A stretch of DNA of 64,000 nt from Ambrosia x helenae. Taxonomy: Eukaryota > Streptophyta > Magnoliopsida > Asterales > Asteraceae. The DNA is taken from NCBI GenBank assembly GCA_030844895.1, contig JAUTDX010002107.1, forward strand, positions 1 to 64,000, given 5' to 3'. Positions 1-12,399 of the stretch are shown one piece after another. The notes beneath the pieces are model-generated. The model worked only from the letters and a program-made list of their open reading frames with translations, was not told the origin of the DNA and ran no database searches. Each line of letters begins with the position of its first letter. Position 1 is the first letter of the stretch. The position numbers and the translations under genes are program-made.

Positions 1-1560
1 TCATTAACCGGCATTGGTGAACTAGCAGTCGAGTTTTTCTGGTGCGGTGAATATTGGGAATAATTATGGTTGGAGTGGGTTCATTTGTGAGTGGGTTGGG
101 TGGTATAACTTCTTCATTGGCAGGTACCGGCTGGCTCAAGGTAAACGCGGCTGCTACAAAGAGTTATGGCACTTACATTGGCTTTTGGGTTGCTTTCAAT
201 GTTGCTTGGAAGGCTTCCTACGGGTCTTTCTTCGAGAGACTTGTTTATTGCGCCCAAGTTGTGCCTCCAGGTTTCTGATGGTCGACTCGAGTCCTGAAGC
301 CTCTTGTCGGTGTGTTTGAACTTCTAGTCCATTCCGTGCTACTGATCGGGCTTCGAATTTTGTGAGTCTCTCGTCTACGGACGGGTAATCGTTGTTTGGA
401 GGGTGTTGCTGGTTGTTTTAATTGACTGAATCCGGGTGGTTGTATGGTAATTGTTGTTGTTTTTTCCACCCGAAGTTTGGATGATCGCGCCAACCAGGGT
501 TATAAGTATTGTTGTAAGGGTTGTTTGGCGGAACGGTTTGTACCAATGAAGTCAACTTGTTCCACGGTGGCCTGAGGAAGACTCCCGTCCTGTGGTTGCA
601 ACTCTGTTGAGGTGATGGCATTGACTTATGCTTTGCTCAACAAGTTGAGGCGAGTTTATAGCGCCTCAATTTAAGCTTGCAAAGAAGTGGTGGAATCGAC
701 CTGATAGAGGCCAGTCTTTGATGGCCGGCTTCAAGGGTTGTACCACTGATAACTATTAACTGCAATTTCTTCAATGAGATCGTAAGCTTCCTTCGGTCTC
801 TTGTTCCCAAAAATACCTCCTGCGGTTGCATCAAGTGTCTGCCTTTCTTGGTTCGTCAGCACATTGTAGAAAGATGAAACCTGTAACCAGATTTCAAGAC
901 CATGGTGTGGGCATTTTCTCAGCATATCTTTGAATCTCTCCCAGGCTTCATGGAGTGACTCTCCTTCTTCTTGACAAAAGGTGGTGATGTCATTTCTTAA
1001 TTTTGCGGTTTTTGGCTGGGAGAAAATATTTTGAGAGAAACTTTTGGGCAACGTCAGCCCAGGTGGTAATGGAACATGCGGGTTGTGAGTTTAGCCATGC
1101 TTTGGCACGGTCCTTTAGAGAAAAAGGAAACATGCGAAGTCGAATAGCGTCAGGGGAGACGTTTTGCAACTTAAAAGTATCACAAATTTCAAGGAAATTT
1201 GCGATATGAGCATGGGGATCTTCATCGGATAGACCATGAAAAGTGCAGTTTTGTTGTAATCATGTGGATGACATGGGACTTAATTTCAAAATGGTCAGCC
1301 TCAACAGTGGGTCTAGCGATGCTAGGGCCCAAGGCATTGATGGAAGGTCTAGCAAAATCAGAGATGGTTCTATCAACTTGTGCCATTTTTAATTTTTGTT
1401 CTTTTCTTCTAGCTTTAAAATATCTTTCAGGTTCTTCAAGAGAAGGTGTAAGAATTGGCGAGGGACGCAAGTTCATACACAATTTGAGAACCTTTAAGAT
1501 AGAACTTTTTATAAAAACACTAAGAAAAAGAAAAAAGTGAGCAAAACCTTTCTCTAAAAC
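1..1560 (-). pseudogene. Athila-like Ty3/gypsy gag remnant
   Basis: This is the gag region of an LTR retrotransposon; Gag builds the virus-like particle that packages element RNA. Read leftwards, it begins about 1220-1560 with a frame containing RYFKARRKEQKLKMA. It continues at 731-1051 with the conserved retrotransposon gag block, including LHEAWERFKDMLRKCPHHGL and FYNVLTNQERQTLDATAGG. The stretch NTYNPGWRDHPNFGW follows near 480-560. The pieces lie in different frames, so it is broken. The CPHHG and YNPGWRDHPNF motifs are those I associate with the Athila lineage. The primer site and LTR lie immediately to the right, and the rest of the element leaves the window at position 1. Lineage rests on motif memory; gag identity is secure. 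Confidence 0.85.
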
Positions 1561-1567
1561 AGTCGTG

Positions 1568-1586
1568 TCCCCGGCCAACGGCGCCA
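1568..1586 (-). other. Primer binding site of the Athila-like element
   Basis: On the minus strand this reads TGGCGCCGTTGGCCGGGGA, directly inside the LTR boundary at 1593. It resembles the tRNA-Asp-type primer site described for Athila elements. It fixes the element's orientation: the LTR on its right is the 5' LTR. Confidence 0.7.
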
Positions 1587-1592
1587 AAAACT

Positions 1593-3563
1593 TGGTGTGT
1601 GCGAGTGTTTCAAGAAAACTTAACTTCTTTTCAAAAAGGTCAATGTCCTAAAGGAAGTACTAAAAGCTTTAATAAAAAGGTGAGTAAGTTAAAAATAGTA
1701 AGACACTTACAAGTTTTAAATTTATAATTTAAAACGATAGTTGCTCAACGTTCTAAATCCAGCACAATAGGCAAGCGCACCTACCGTGTATAGTATAGAA
1801 ATGTGCAAATACCGAGTATTGAATCCGTGGACACAATTTTTACTACTCAGCTTCCTAAAATTACTAAAAAGACCTTTTTGAACTGCGTGAAGAAAAAGTA
1901 AAAAGGGAGACATAAACTTTTAAGAAAAATCAATGACAAAACAATGGTGTTGCTTCGGGATCAGATGGAAACCTGGTATGATGATTGTTATCTTTATTTT
2001 AATTGGTGTGTTCGAGTTGCGCACTTTTACATAACTTAGAATTACTACTACATTTTTAGAGGTGACTGTTTTCGCAATAAATGTACAAACAACTGTGTTC
2101 TTAATGTTATTATGACGGTCTCCCGAATTGTTAAGCTCGCCTCTCAACACTGAAAAGAAAATAACTAGAGACTGTGTCGACTCAACCCCGAATTACCCGC
2201 CTCCCAATGTTACGAAATAGACATCAAACTATTTTAAACTTTTATGAATAACTTGCCGGTAGCCGGAGAATGACCAAACAAGTTACCACTTAATATCATA
2301 GAAGAGTCGTGACTAACCAGCACACGTGCATCCCCTACTTGATTTAATTAACTTGTCAAAAAGTGAGTGGTCTGTTATTAACTGTGCGGCAGTATAATAA
2401 TGAAAGAAAATAAAGATCGTTTTCTTTCAACGCGGGTTCATCAATCCTTAACCTGCGCCAAAGCTTTCACATAGACCATGAAGCTAAGTCGCAAGATTAA
2501 GTCTTGAGTTATCACTAGGACCAAATATAAAAACCGTACCGACCCTAAATGAGATCTTGATAGTAGAGGATTAAGCCACCAAGTGTGTGTATTTCTACCC
2601 ACAAATGGGCTAATCACTACTCGCGGGATTAGGTTAGCTCACAAGTTCATGGGTTTTTACACACCATGGGTACACTCATGAGTCCTCCTACTTCCTATCA
2701 AGACACCCACAAGACCAAAGACTAAGTGATTTATTAATTAGATCATTAAACAAAGTTTAGAATAGAAAGATTTATTAAGAACACAAAACACCACTTTAAA
2801 ATAAAAGATAAACTAAATTAATTTATACTAAGTTTCCATTATCACCCTAGCAACATCAACAGAATCAAGCCTAGCATGGTTTATACAACAAGCTCACAAG
2901 GTTGGGTTTGTGTACAAGACATGATGAAGGTTGTATGGAGATTTCTAAGGGTTTTGGATGATTTTGGGTTGTTCCTGTCTTGACCAAGGTGTTTATGGAG
3001 TGATCCCAGGCTCCAAAGGACACCTACAATCCTCAAGGAGGGTAGAAACTTCATGGAGAAGTGTGGGGTGTCGAGTGAGAAGGGATGCCTCAAATGTGGG
3101 GTGTAGGCCTCAAAATGTGGCACGCCCGTGCTTATACCTTGGCATACCCATGCTCGACAACAGGTACTGTTGCAGAGTCCTTTGTGCAGAAACTATTGGC
3201 CTGTAGGTTGAGCACGCCCGTGCTCTTACCCCTGCACGCCCGTGCCACCTAGTACACGTAACTGTATTATCAGTTTTGGTCAGTTTAAGCCTTGGAGAAC
3301 ACGCTGGAGTAAAATCACGGCCGTGCCATACACTGGGGCACGCCCGTGCACATCCTGAAATGCTGGAATTGACCTATGTTGACTTGGAAATGTTGACTTG
3401 TTGACCCAGGACGGTTGCACGGTCGTGAGCACGGCCGTGCCATATCTGCCAGGGCTCCAAAGTCTTCAAATCTTCATCTGTTTTGTGCCGATTTTGTGTG
3501 GGTTTTTCACTTATTTCACCACCGGACCTCCGAACCTGCAATTATCAACAGAGAAAGATAAAT
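1593..3563 (-). repeat. Athila-like 5' LTR, main part
   Basis: This is the 5' LTR of the minus-strand Athila-like element, interrupted at 3563 by a Sirevirus-like copia element. The remainder is at 14783-14870, giving about 2.06 kb in total. It is homologous, in opposite orientation, to the solo LTR at 33157-35213: both carry the same short coding-like stretch (FNTRYL and FDTRYL versions) and the same GCACG..CGTGC palindromes. The palindromes lie at about 3118-3440. A TATA-like sequence sits within the cluster near 3130 on the minus strand. The LTR ends with TG at 1593 on the plus strand. Confidence 0.8.
3118..3442. repeat. Cluster of GCACGSSCGTGC palindromes in Athila LTR
   Basis: About eight copies of a 12-14 base palindrome such as GCACGCCCGTGC or GCACGGCCGTGC are scattered here, near 3118, 3211, 3233, 3315, 3340, 3417 and 3430. 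The same motif cluster occurs in the solo LTR at 33355-33672. The position upstream of a TATA-like sequence suggests the U3 promoter part of the LTR. Confidence 0.75.
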
Positions 3564-4236
3564 TGTTGGATCAGTAGTCTGTTTAACTGTTCTTATTCAA
3601 TGAACATTTGTGTGTTGTAAATATATCAAAGCAGTATGCACAACAGAATAGTAAAGTATTCAAGTTAAAGTTTCACTTTTAACAGGAGTTACTACTCCTT
3701 GATTTAATGAACAACACAGTTAATGAGAATGTAAACAATTGAATGCATATATCAATAAGTATAATGATAGATTCTCAGATGTGAAATTGTTTTTTCTATT
3801 AAAAGCTTTGAAGAATTTCAGCCAAAAATCGATGTCTAAAATAGTTGGATTAACCCATCTATTTATAGATAGACAATTACATACAAGGTAAGTAATCAAA
3901 AGATTATAATAATGTAAGATAATACTACAACAAGCTATAGTATTGAAACTTGAACAAAGACTTTAAGAATACTAATATAATACTAAACTGCTGAGTTTAA
4001 GGGCGGTTAGAAGCTTCTAATCAAAGTGCTGATGAGTGACAAACTTCTGATGAGTAACCTTCAGGAATTTGTCTTTAGGAGTTGTTCTTCAGTTGTCTTG
4101 TCTGGTTCATCTTCAAAACTTCTGTTTCTTTACTCTTTAGGACTTGGTAATCTTCTACATCGGCAGTTTAATCAAAATGATAAGAGGATATAAGACCAAG
4201 GTTTATACTGGCTTGTCAATCCTCTTTGACCCTATA
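3564..4236 (-). repeat. 3' LTR of the Sirevirus-like element
   Basis: This is the left copy of the LTR, 673 bp. It begins TGTTGGATC and ends CCCTATA, where the right copy has CCCTACA, so the terminal CA has mutated. Several substitutions and small indels against the right copy are visible by eye. Confidence 0.9.
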
Positions 4237-4248
4237 ATCTCCCCCTGG
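4237..4248 (-). other. Polypurine tract of the Sirevirus-like element
   Basis: On the minus strand this reads CCAGGGGGAGAT, directly upstream of the 3' LTR. It is the usual plus-strand primer and confirms the minus orientation. Confidence 0.8.
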
Positions 4249-4499
4249 ATTGATGAAGCCAAAACCTTTGTCTATATTTATTTATAAGATCCTCTTTTCC
4301 TTGAGTCAAGAATTCTCCAAATTTCTTTGCTCATTTGAAATTTGAGCTCTCTGATCTCTGGTTCTGTATATAGTCCCTTTTTCTGGTACAGTGTTCTAAA
4401 TGGCTCGAAGATCTTCATCTGATAATTTTCCAATTCACTTGATTAGTGTAGGACTTTTGTTTTGTAGTCTTTTCTTTCCAGAACCATGGAATTGGACTT

Positions 4500-7400
4500 G
4501 TGGGTAAAGTACCATTTGACAATTGGAGATTTTGAATTAAAGAAGTTGTCTTTGTATGGTACTATTTGTAGGTTTGAAGATAGGTATGATGTTGGTGGTT
4601 TTTCTTTTTCAGTTGTGATCATATTGGATCTCCTACTTCTTTCAACAAGTACAGTACCAGGTATATCACTAGAAATGGGAATGTGATGTTCAGTGATTAC
4701 CTTGGTCTGTTTTTGTACTGTGATGGTCTACTTCAGTTGATATGCAATGTTGTAGGATCCCGTTCTTGTGTTAACACAGGCTTTTCATCAATAGTGAAAT
4801 CATCTTCAACAATGGTGTTCTTTTCAATTAGCATCATTTTGAAGTCTGTTTTTGTTTGTCCCTCTGTCTTCTTTTTGGTAGCAGGCTGTGTTGGTTTGAA
4901 CTTCTTCGGATTTGCAAGTCTTTCAGCCTTGAACTTCTTATAAGTGTCATAAAGTACATCTTCTTTCCATCTGCACACTTAATGTGTTGAACCATATTTG
5001 TTCTCTACCAATTCTTTTATGATTTGGGCTCTCTTCAACTTTCTTTCTTTTTATGTGGCTAACCTGTCTGATACAAGTTGTTCATGTCTTGTAAGTTCAT
5101 CAGTTGTAAGTCCCTTAAGTGAGTATTTCTTTGTCTTGATGTGTTTGCTGATATAGTTCATCAGCTGTTGTCTTTTATCTTCTTCAGCAGCAAGGAGTTG
5201 TTGCTCAGCAACTCTTTCTTGTTCTTCTAACTCACTTAGCTTCTTTTCTTAAATTTTAATTTGTTTTCAAAGCTTATGTCATCCCTTGCTTCTAAGTTGT
5301 TCCAGATCTCATCTTCCATTGCCTTCTTCTTTGCTTCTTTTGAACTTTCCTCATTTTGTTCTTCTAACAGTGGTATAGGAGAAGGGTTCAAAACAGTTGT
5401 AGGAATGGGAGCAGGCTTTGGAATATCAGCTGGAGTTGTTTCTGTTGCTTTAGAAGGCTTGTTCTGGTTTAGTGTAGGAAATGTCAACTACGGAAGTGTT
5501 GATCTGAGCATCAACTACTGAAGGATTGTCTTCAGTACTTTTGGTCTTGTCTTCAGAAGTTTCTTCACAAATGCCTTGGGTAGACTTTTTAGCCTTTTCT
5601 CTAAGGAATCTCTCTTCGTTTTCATACCATTCAGATCTTTTTTTAAGGCTTTTTCTTGTCTTATCATGGTAGTCTGCTTTTGAGCATCCTTGAGATTTTG
5701 TGCTTCTCTAGCTCTTTTTGCACCTTCAAGAGACACAGTATCAGGTTCCTTTAACATCTCCCCTTTTTGGCTTCATCCACTTCTGGAAACCAAGGAGGTG
5801 GAGGTGTTACACCAGATAGATGGGCCAGTTGTCTTCTATTATCTTCCATCTTTCTTGACAAACTCACCAAGCTTGTGATCAATTGCATTGTTTATCATCT
5901 CCATCTGAGTTTTGTTCTTTAACTCCATAGTAGTCATAAATGTTTAGAGATGACCAGAAATAAGCTGGTGTACCATCTGGTATATGGGATCTTCTGGGCT
6001 GCACAGTTGGTTCATTTCTATGCTTGATGTCCCAGATAATTGGGTAGGCTTTTATGGGTGTGGAGGATGTGTTTTGGGGTGATCCTCAGTATGAACTGGG
6101 GATGCCACTTTTGGGGATTTGGGGTTCAACTGGTCTTTAACCTGATCCTTTGTGACTAGCTCTTTGAGCTTAGATACATCAGATTCAGGACCTTCACAGT
6201 CAGCCGTTAATTCTTTTTGTGGAGATTTTGATCCATCATCCAAATTAATGGAATCATCTGAATCACTGACATAGTCCTCAATGAGGACATCATCAGTTGT
6301 ACCATGAGCTAGGCCTAACCTAGTTTTCTCATGAACCTCTTTTTCTTGGTACTGAGGTTTTCCTACCTCAGGCATAAAGCCTTCATTAGCAGTTGCCACA
6401 TTTGAGGTCCTAGCTATGGTACTACTGTCCTCAAATCCATCACTTGATGGTATTGGAGTAGTAGCAGCCTCAAATATACCTAAGGAAACTAAGTTTGGGC
6501 TTAGAGACCTTGGTTCCTCCTCATCTCTTTGGTTAGAGCTGACCACATTCTCATCAATGTCCATATCTGTGTTTTGATCCCCTGTTTTATGTAGTGATTG
6601 GGGATTGACATTTTCAAATGGATTGTGTTCTTTCAGCTTAGAGAGAATATTAGCTATCTCATCTGTTGGAGATGTTTCTTGTTCATCAGTTATGGGATCA
6701 GCAGTTGGGGTTGGTTCAGTTGTTTTGAAAGAAGGGTGAGTAGTTAATGTCTTTTTAAGTTTCTTTCTAGAAAACTGAAAGGATATAGGTGCTCTAGGGG
6801 TTGTTTGAGATGGATGAGACTGAGAGGAAGTTTCAGTCACATATTTTAAAAGTGCAGATTGCACATCAGCAGCTTCAGGCATCTCATCTTCCTTAATTGC
6901 TTTTCTTTTTGGGTTGGTGGGTTTGGATTTCTGTTGTTTGGTTTGTTTAGGCTTTTTAGGAGTGGGTTTTGAGGATGTTGGTTCCTTGGGGACTGTGACA
7001 TATTCCCCTTGGTCATCCTCTGGCAGAAGTGTCGGTTTGTTATGCCTAGAGTATGCTTGTGAGGTTATAGGGTTTTAAAATTGATGTTTTACCCATAAGC
7101 ACCTCTTCTCCAAGTTCTTTGATAATGCATTGCATGATGAACCTTGGATACAACAAAAATTTCTTTTTCTCATTCTTGTGATGCAACACCAACTCATTGA
7201 AAAAGTATGAAGATGCCCTAAATTTAGTTTCATTTACAATGCAATAAAAAATTGGTTGTAAAGTTGAGGGCATCTGATCAGACGATCCAGTTTTTGGAAT
7301 TAAACACATGATAATGTAGTGAAACAAAAGTTTTATATTTTGCATCAAAATATTTCTTATAAATTGTAGCATGTGATAAAGTACCTTGGTAACCACACTC

Positions 7401-7718
7401 AATTATGTTTGTTTGGATTGTTCCACTGGAATTTGATCAGGTGCTACAGCATCATCAAGACCTAGTCTGTTTCCCAGGGTTGCCAGTGTGATTGCCACTT
7501 CTTTCCCTTTGATCCTCGTCTTTAGGGAAATGACTTTACCATCTTCGGTAACAGTCTCAACGTTTGCCTAGAACTCATTGAGAGTGACAGTATAGATTGG
7601 TGGCTGTGTAATATTGAGATTTTATGACCAAATCAATGATTTCATCGCATAGGGACCAGGCTTCATCCTTTTTGAAGTAGCCTCTTTGATTATGTCCTTG
7701 TTTAAGAACTAGAGCCAT
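4500..7718 (-). pseudogene. Extra 3' ORF of the Sirevirus-like element (decayed)
   Basis: This is the region between RNase H and the 3' LTR, where Sireviruses carry an additional, sometimes envelope-like, ORF of uncertain function. A frame opens near 7718 with MALVLKQGHNQRGYFKK. A block at 7046-7402 contains PKTGSSDQMPSTLQPIFY. An acidic, Pro/Ser/Thr-rich stretch of about 275 residues follows at 6052-6882. Lysine- and glutamate-rich, coiled-coil-like pieces lie at 5515-5757, 5236-5487 and 4733-4978. The pieces are separated by stops and frameshifts. I saw no clear signal peptide or viral envelope signature, so 'envelope-like' would be position-based only. Confidence 0.65.
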
Positions 7719-8109
7719 TTGTTTTTTTATAGAACAGTTGAAGGTTTCAGAGAGGGTTTTGAGAGAGGGGAGTTTTGTTTTTGATACGATAATAATGAAA
7801 AGAAGGGTTTGAGAAGTTTAATAACCGTTCTAGGTCAAACTTCTGAAAATAGGAAAAGATTGATTTGCCCCTTTTGTCCAAAACCTCTGATGAACAATTG
7901 TTCATCAGGAGTTTCCTATTTTGTTCTTCAGTAGTTTTTAACTACTGATAAGAGTTTCCTATTTTCCCATACAAATGTTTTTTTGTACATCAGTAGTTTT
8001 TCTCTCTTTTCGTTGATCATCAGAGGTTTGAAACAGAACTAGTAAACAGGTAAGTGAAAGTAAAATATGTACAGAAAAGTGAAAACACTTACAATGTTTT
8101 ACTCAAAAA

Positions 8110-11100
8110 TTTAGCATTCCAAGCATGGATACTAACCTCTGAAATGTTGATGTGTCAAGGGGTTTGGTGAATATGTCAGCTATTTGATTAGCTGTTGTCA
8201 CATGTTTCACCTCAATGTTGCCTTTTTCATAGCAATCTCTGATAAAATGATACCTGATTTCTACGTGTTTTGTCTTTGAAAATTGAACAGGATTTTGAAT
8301 GATGCTAATGGCAGATTTACTGTCTACTAAAAGTGGAGTCTACGTCTCTTTGATTCCATAATCAAGAAGTTGATATTGGAGCCATTAGATCTGTGATGTG
8401 CAGCTTGCAGCAGCAATGTATTCTGCTTCAGCAGTTGATGTTGCCACAGATGTTTGTTTCTTTGATTGCCAGGACACTAAACAGTTTCCTAAGAATTGAC
8501 AACCACCAGATGTTGATTTTCTTGACATTTTGCACCCTGCATAGTCACTATCTGAAAAAGCTGTTAACTTGGTATTGCTTGAAGCAGGATACCAAATTCC
8601 TAATGAAGGAGTTCCTTTCAGATATCTGAAAATTCTTTTGACTGCAATTATGCGTGATTCCTTTGGAGTTGATTGATATCTAGCATAGACACAAGTTGAG
8701 AACATAATATCTGGTCTAGATGCAGTTAAATAAAGTAGGGAACCTATCATACATCTATACATGGTTTGATTAACCTGTTTTCCTTGATCATCTGGTTCAA
8801 CTTGTGTGGTTGGTGTCATGGGAGTGGAACATGATTTACAGTCTAGTAAAGAAAATTTGTTTAGCAGTTCTTTAACATATTTGGATTGATGTATAAAAAG
8901 TTCCATTTGTGTGTTGCTTGATTTTCAGTCCTAAAAAGTACTGCAGTTCTCCCATTGTACTCATTTCAAATTTTGATTGCATGAGTTTTCTTAAATTCAT
9001 CACACAGTTTTGTATTTGTTGAACCAAAAATGATATCATCAACATAAATTTGAACAAGAAGGATGTGATTTCCAACATGCTTTATGAAAAGTATTTTATC
9101 AATGGAGCCTCTTGTGAAGTGATTTTTGAGTAAAAAGTTGGAAAGTGTTTCATACCAAGCTCTAGGAGCCTGTTTTAGGCCATAAAGAGCCTTGTCAAGT
9201 TTGTACACCCCAATCAGGATGAGCAGGATCCTCAAACCCAGGTGGCTGACAAACATACACTTCCTCTTTTATTTTTCCATATAAAAATGCACTCTTTACA
9301 TCCATTTTAAAAACTTTAATTTTATTGGAAATTGCATAAGACAAAAATAACCTGATGGCTTCAAGCGTACCACTAGTCTTGCCTTGTTCTTGATGATCAT
9401 ACCGACCTCATTTTGTTTGTTTATAAAAACTCATCTTGTGCCAGTTGGTAGCTTATTTGGAGGTAAGGGACAGATTTCCCAAACCTGTTGCTTTTTGAAT
9501 TGCAATAACCCATCTTGCATAGCTCCAACCCAGCAGTTATATTTGAGGGCTTCCTGGTATTTCTTTGGTTCCAACTGAGAAATGAATGCTGAGAATAAGC
9601 AAAAGTTGGAAAGCTGGCTTCTTGTGAGTACCCCTGATGCAATATCACCCATGATTTGATCCAATGGATGATCTCTATGTTCAATCAATTTTTGTAACCC
9701 ACTGATGGGAGTAGGCTCTTGAACTTCTTCAAACAAATCACTGAGGTTAATAATATCTAGTTCAGATGTTTGTACAGCTTCAGGAGTTTTAGGTTCTGAA
9801 TCAGTAGTATGAGTTTGTTCATCAGCAGTTGTTTGATTTGGTGAATCAGAAGTTTGTGAAACTTCTGATGGTATGAAAGTTGATTTAATGACTGTATTTG
9901 GAGTCCATGATGGAGGACCATCATCATTAAACCCTTGATCACCATAATAAGTGGGTTTAGATGAATCAACAGTCTTTTCAGGTCCGAAATTAAAACTATC
10001 AAGGACAAAGAGTTCAGCAGGACGTGCTGGAATGAGTGTATGTTTTGACTCATTGAACTGGGCATTCAGTGTTTCTTCAACTATCTTGGTTCTGGAATTA
10101 AATACCTTGTAGGCTTTTCTAGTGGAAGAATAACCAAGAAAGTAACCTGAATCAACTTTAGTAGCAAACTTTGAAATAGAGTCTTTGATGTTGAGGATAA
10201 AACATTGACATCAAAAGCCCTAAAAAAGGAGATAAGGGGCTTGATGCCATGAAGAATTTCATAGGCAATCTTGGTTTGTCTTTTGTTTATAAGGACCCTA
10301 TTTTGAACATAACAAGCTGTGTTGACTGCTTCAGCTCAAAAATACAATGGTAGGCCTGAATCAGCTAACATAGTTATGGCTGCTTCAATTAATGTTCTAT
10401 TCTTCCTTTCTACCACACCATTTTGTTCAGGAGTTCTGGGAATGCTGAACTATCTAACAATCCTTTTAGACAGACAAAATTCATCCAGAGTTTTGTTCTT
10501 GAACTCTGTCCCATTGTCACTCCTGATGACTTTGACAGAGAGAGAATATTATTTTTCTACTTGTAGAATGAAGAATTTGATGATATCAGCTGCCTCATCC
10601 TTGGAATATAAGAAGAAAACCCATGTGAATCTTCAGTAGTCATCAATGATGACCAAGCAGTATTTCTTCTTACCAAGGCTCATGATCTTGACTGGTCCAA
10701 ATAAGTCCATATGGAGTAGTTGATGATATGCAGTTGTTTTTTATTCTTCAATAGACTTATAGGAGGACTTATGTTGTTTACCATTAAGACAGGAAACACA
10801 GTGTTCTTTACACTGGTATTCCTTCAAAGGTAGACCTCTGACCAAGCCCATTTTTGTGACTTTATTTATGATAATAAAGATCACATGGCTAAGTCTCCTG
10901 TGCCAGAGATCAGTTTCTGAAGTTGATGCTCTTGAGAAGTAGCAGGCAGTGTTGTTCAGTACTTTGTCTTTCTCAATGTCCACTGCATAGACATTGCCAC
11001 ATCTTTTGGCTATCAGCAAACTATGATCTTCAATGATCTTCTCTATCAACTTTTGGTCTTCTGGTGATATGATCTTGCATGTTGTTTTGGGGAAAAAGGA

Positions 11101-11620
11101 AGAATATCCTTTGTCACACATTGAGAGACACTGTGCAAGTTGTACTCAAGGTTTTCAACCAGATTGACCTTGTCAAACTGCATTTTCCTGTGGATACATT
11201 CCCATATCCTAGGACATATCCCTTGGCATTGTTCCCAAAGGACATAGATCCTTCTCTTTGACTGATAAAATTGTTTATCAGGTATCTGAATCATGTCATG
11301 TACATTGAGCCTCCACTATCAATATACCAAATGCTATTCAGACATCTGGAGACCCTCTGCACAAAATAGCAAATTAGTTAGCTTTAAGAACCCAAGCCAA
11401 TTTGGCTTTGGGTTTGCTCTTGAGGACCGAAAAAGTTTGTTGTGGTCCATCTTTAGAAATCCATGTCTTTTTGCCAGTGGATTTTTCTTTGAGAGCAATG
11501 GTGGTATCCTTTTGAGGACCACCATCAACTTTGGTCATCAGTAGTTTTACCATCTTCATGAGATCTTTAATCTCAGCAGTTTGTGAAACTGCTGATGATT
11601 TAGGTCTAACTACTAAGGAA
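8110..11620 (-). pseudogene. Sirevirus-like pol: protease, integrase, RT, RNase H (decayed)
   Basis: These are the remains of the polyprotein that copies and integrates the element. Reading leftwards, a protease-like DSGGSMYMT lies near 11290-11340. The GAG-pre-integrase block with LWHRRLSHV and the HHCC zinc site ending CLNGKQH is at 10741-11121. The integrase core, including IRSDNGTEF and EQNGVVERKNRT, is at about 10250-10740. Reverse transcriptase starts near 9530, with ALYGLKQAPRAWYETL and YVDDIIFGS at 8966-9256. RNase H, with CKMSRKSTSGGCQFLG and STAEAEYIAAASC, is at 8385-8700, and its tail extends to about 8110. Many frameshifts and stops separate the domains. Domain order integrase-RT is diagnostic of Ty1/copia. 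Confidence 0.9.
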
Positions 11621-12399
11621 GAATTTTGATAAAAAGGCTTTAGTTGAGATTTAGTCTTTTTTTTTTTTGAGAAAAGGTGTTGCTTGATTGTTGTTTGTTG
11701 GGATAAAAAGTTTCTTAAAAATTTTGTTTGATTTGTTTTCCCACAACCAGTTGTAAAATCTTCTTGTTATATTGATTTCCCTTTCTGTTTCTACAAAATT
11801 TTGTTTTGTGGTTAAACAGACCACAAATTTCACAAGGTTTTGCCTTTCCTTTTAAGTTTTCAGGAGTTTTGGAAGGCAAAGTACTGACAGTTGTTAAATT
11901 TTGAATTTAGTCATCAGTAGTTTTCAAGGTCTCAACTCCTGATGTAGATGAAACTACTGATGAGTCAATGTCAGTTATTTCTACTTCTGCGGGACTTTCT
12001 TTTTCATTTTTAAGAAAGTTCTGATGAAAAGATGTGCAGTCTTTCATATCAGAAGTTTGATTTTGAACTATCCTACTCCCATCATCAGCAGTTTTGGGAG
12101 AAAAATCTGTGGTGCTTCAGTGTGATTGTACCCTATGCCAAACTTAACATTTGATGCAGTTTGTTTGTTAAGCAGCATTTGGTAACCTCTACAAGACTCC
12201 ACCCAATTTTCACAATCAACCTTGGTGTCAGCAAGCTCTTTTCTGACACTTCCTAGGTCTTCTATCATGATTTTAATCTGTGCTTGGGTTTCAATAGCAT
12301 TATTTGTTAATTTAGAAATTTCTTTTTATTTTACAGCAAGTTTTCTTTCTAAATCACATTTTATTTGAGTAAATTTTCTCTCAGAGTCATTGGCTTTGC

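Noticed and set aside
4500..7718. Calling the Sirevirus 3' ORF a true envelope gene
   Set aside because: No signal peptide, transmembrane layout or envelope motif was seen; only its position suggests that label.
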